This document shows, one piece after another, positions 48,514 to 48,515 of a stretch of DNA of 48,515 nucleotides. The translations under genes and the position numbers were made by a program. How positions within the stretch are numbered: position 1 is the first letter of the stretch; each line of letters opens with the position of its first letter. The notes below the pieces were generated by a model, which had not been told where the DNA came from, ran no database searches, and saw only the letters and a program-made list of their open reading frames with translations. The stretch is from a virus, in IMG/VR virus record IMGVR_UViG_3300045284_000270, positions 1 through 48,515 of that record. One strand, 5' to 3'.

Positions 48514-48515
48514 CT

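Noticed and set aside
1-48515. tRNA genes, CRISPR arrays, insertion sequences
   Set aside because: No cloverleaf with T-loop, no regular repeat-spacer array and no transposase motif was seen. The regular repeats found are iteron-like or domain repeats.
1-48515. T7-like phage RNA polymerase
   Set aside because: No single-subunit polymerase motif in any frame, although several virion proteins are T7-like; transcription must use host RNA polymerase.

Overview
The window reads as a near-complete, probably complete, genome of a temperate short-tailed (podovirus-like) phage or prophage of a GC-rich, probably alphaproteobacterial host. The host guess rests on base composition and on small-gene families I associate with Hyphomicrobiales phages, so it is weak. 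Morphology rests on a terminase, a large portal, a scaffold/coat pair, T7-type tail tubular proteins A and B, a gp14-like internal virion protein, several large ejection-type proteins and long lectin-rich fibres, with no tape measure, major tail tube or sheath gene. Copies of CCGTCAC crowd both ends of the window, so the ends probably join in a circular or circularly permuted molecule (inference).

Layout: (1) 1-2398 (+), early accessory genes: an HGG-motif protein, a small unknown, an Acb2/Tad1-like anti-CBASS protein, a winged-helix-like protein and two small genes. (2) 4748-2374 (-), a tightly overlapped operon of eight small genes driven by a good sigma70-type promoter; one product looks like an RNA polymerase alpha C-terminal domain. 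(3) 4900-18427 (+), adsorption and accessory virion genes: a 2335-aa cadherin/SPRY/lectin fibre, Ig-like (IPT/TIG) proteins, a second fibre with a CBM5/12-like module, a lipoprotein and a two-TM holin candidate, and an 862-aa virion protein. (4) 18820-39456 (+), packaging, head, tail and ejection genes: TerL, portal, scaffold, coat, tubular proteins, two GNAT-like proteins, internal virion proteins and a double-domain peptidoglycan hydrolase. (5) 45098-39482 (-), YqaJ exonuclease, RecT annealase, several small helix-turn-helix genes, tyrosine integrase, excisionase and two small genes. (6) 45594-48462 (+), a Cro/YdaS-like regulator, a VRR-NUC nuclease, a second PD-(D/E)XK nuclease and a VapE-type helicase, ending in the CCGTCAC repeats.

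How it works together: the divergent 45.1-45.6 kb region separates the integration/recombination operon from the replication operon. VapE and the iteron-like repeats suggest helicase-dependent replication from an origin at the window junction, with YqaJ/RecT recombination. The late operon builds the podovirus particle, and Acb2 should sequester cyclic-nucleotide alarm signals during infection. The most unusual signals are RNA or DNA elements rather than genes: three leader hairpins with an identical loop before integrase and two neighbours, a fourth hairpin with the complementary loop at the end of the excisionase gene, a roughly 90-nt structured RNA before recT, and a parS-like palindrome before the helicase.
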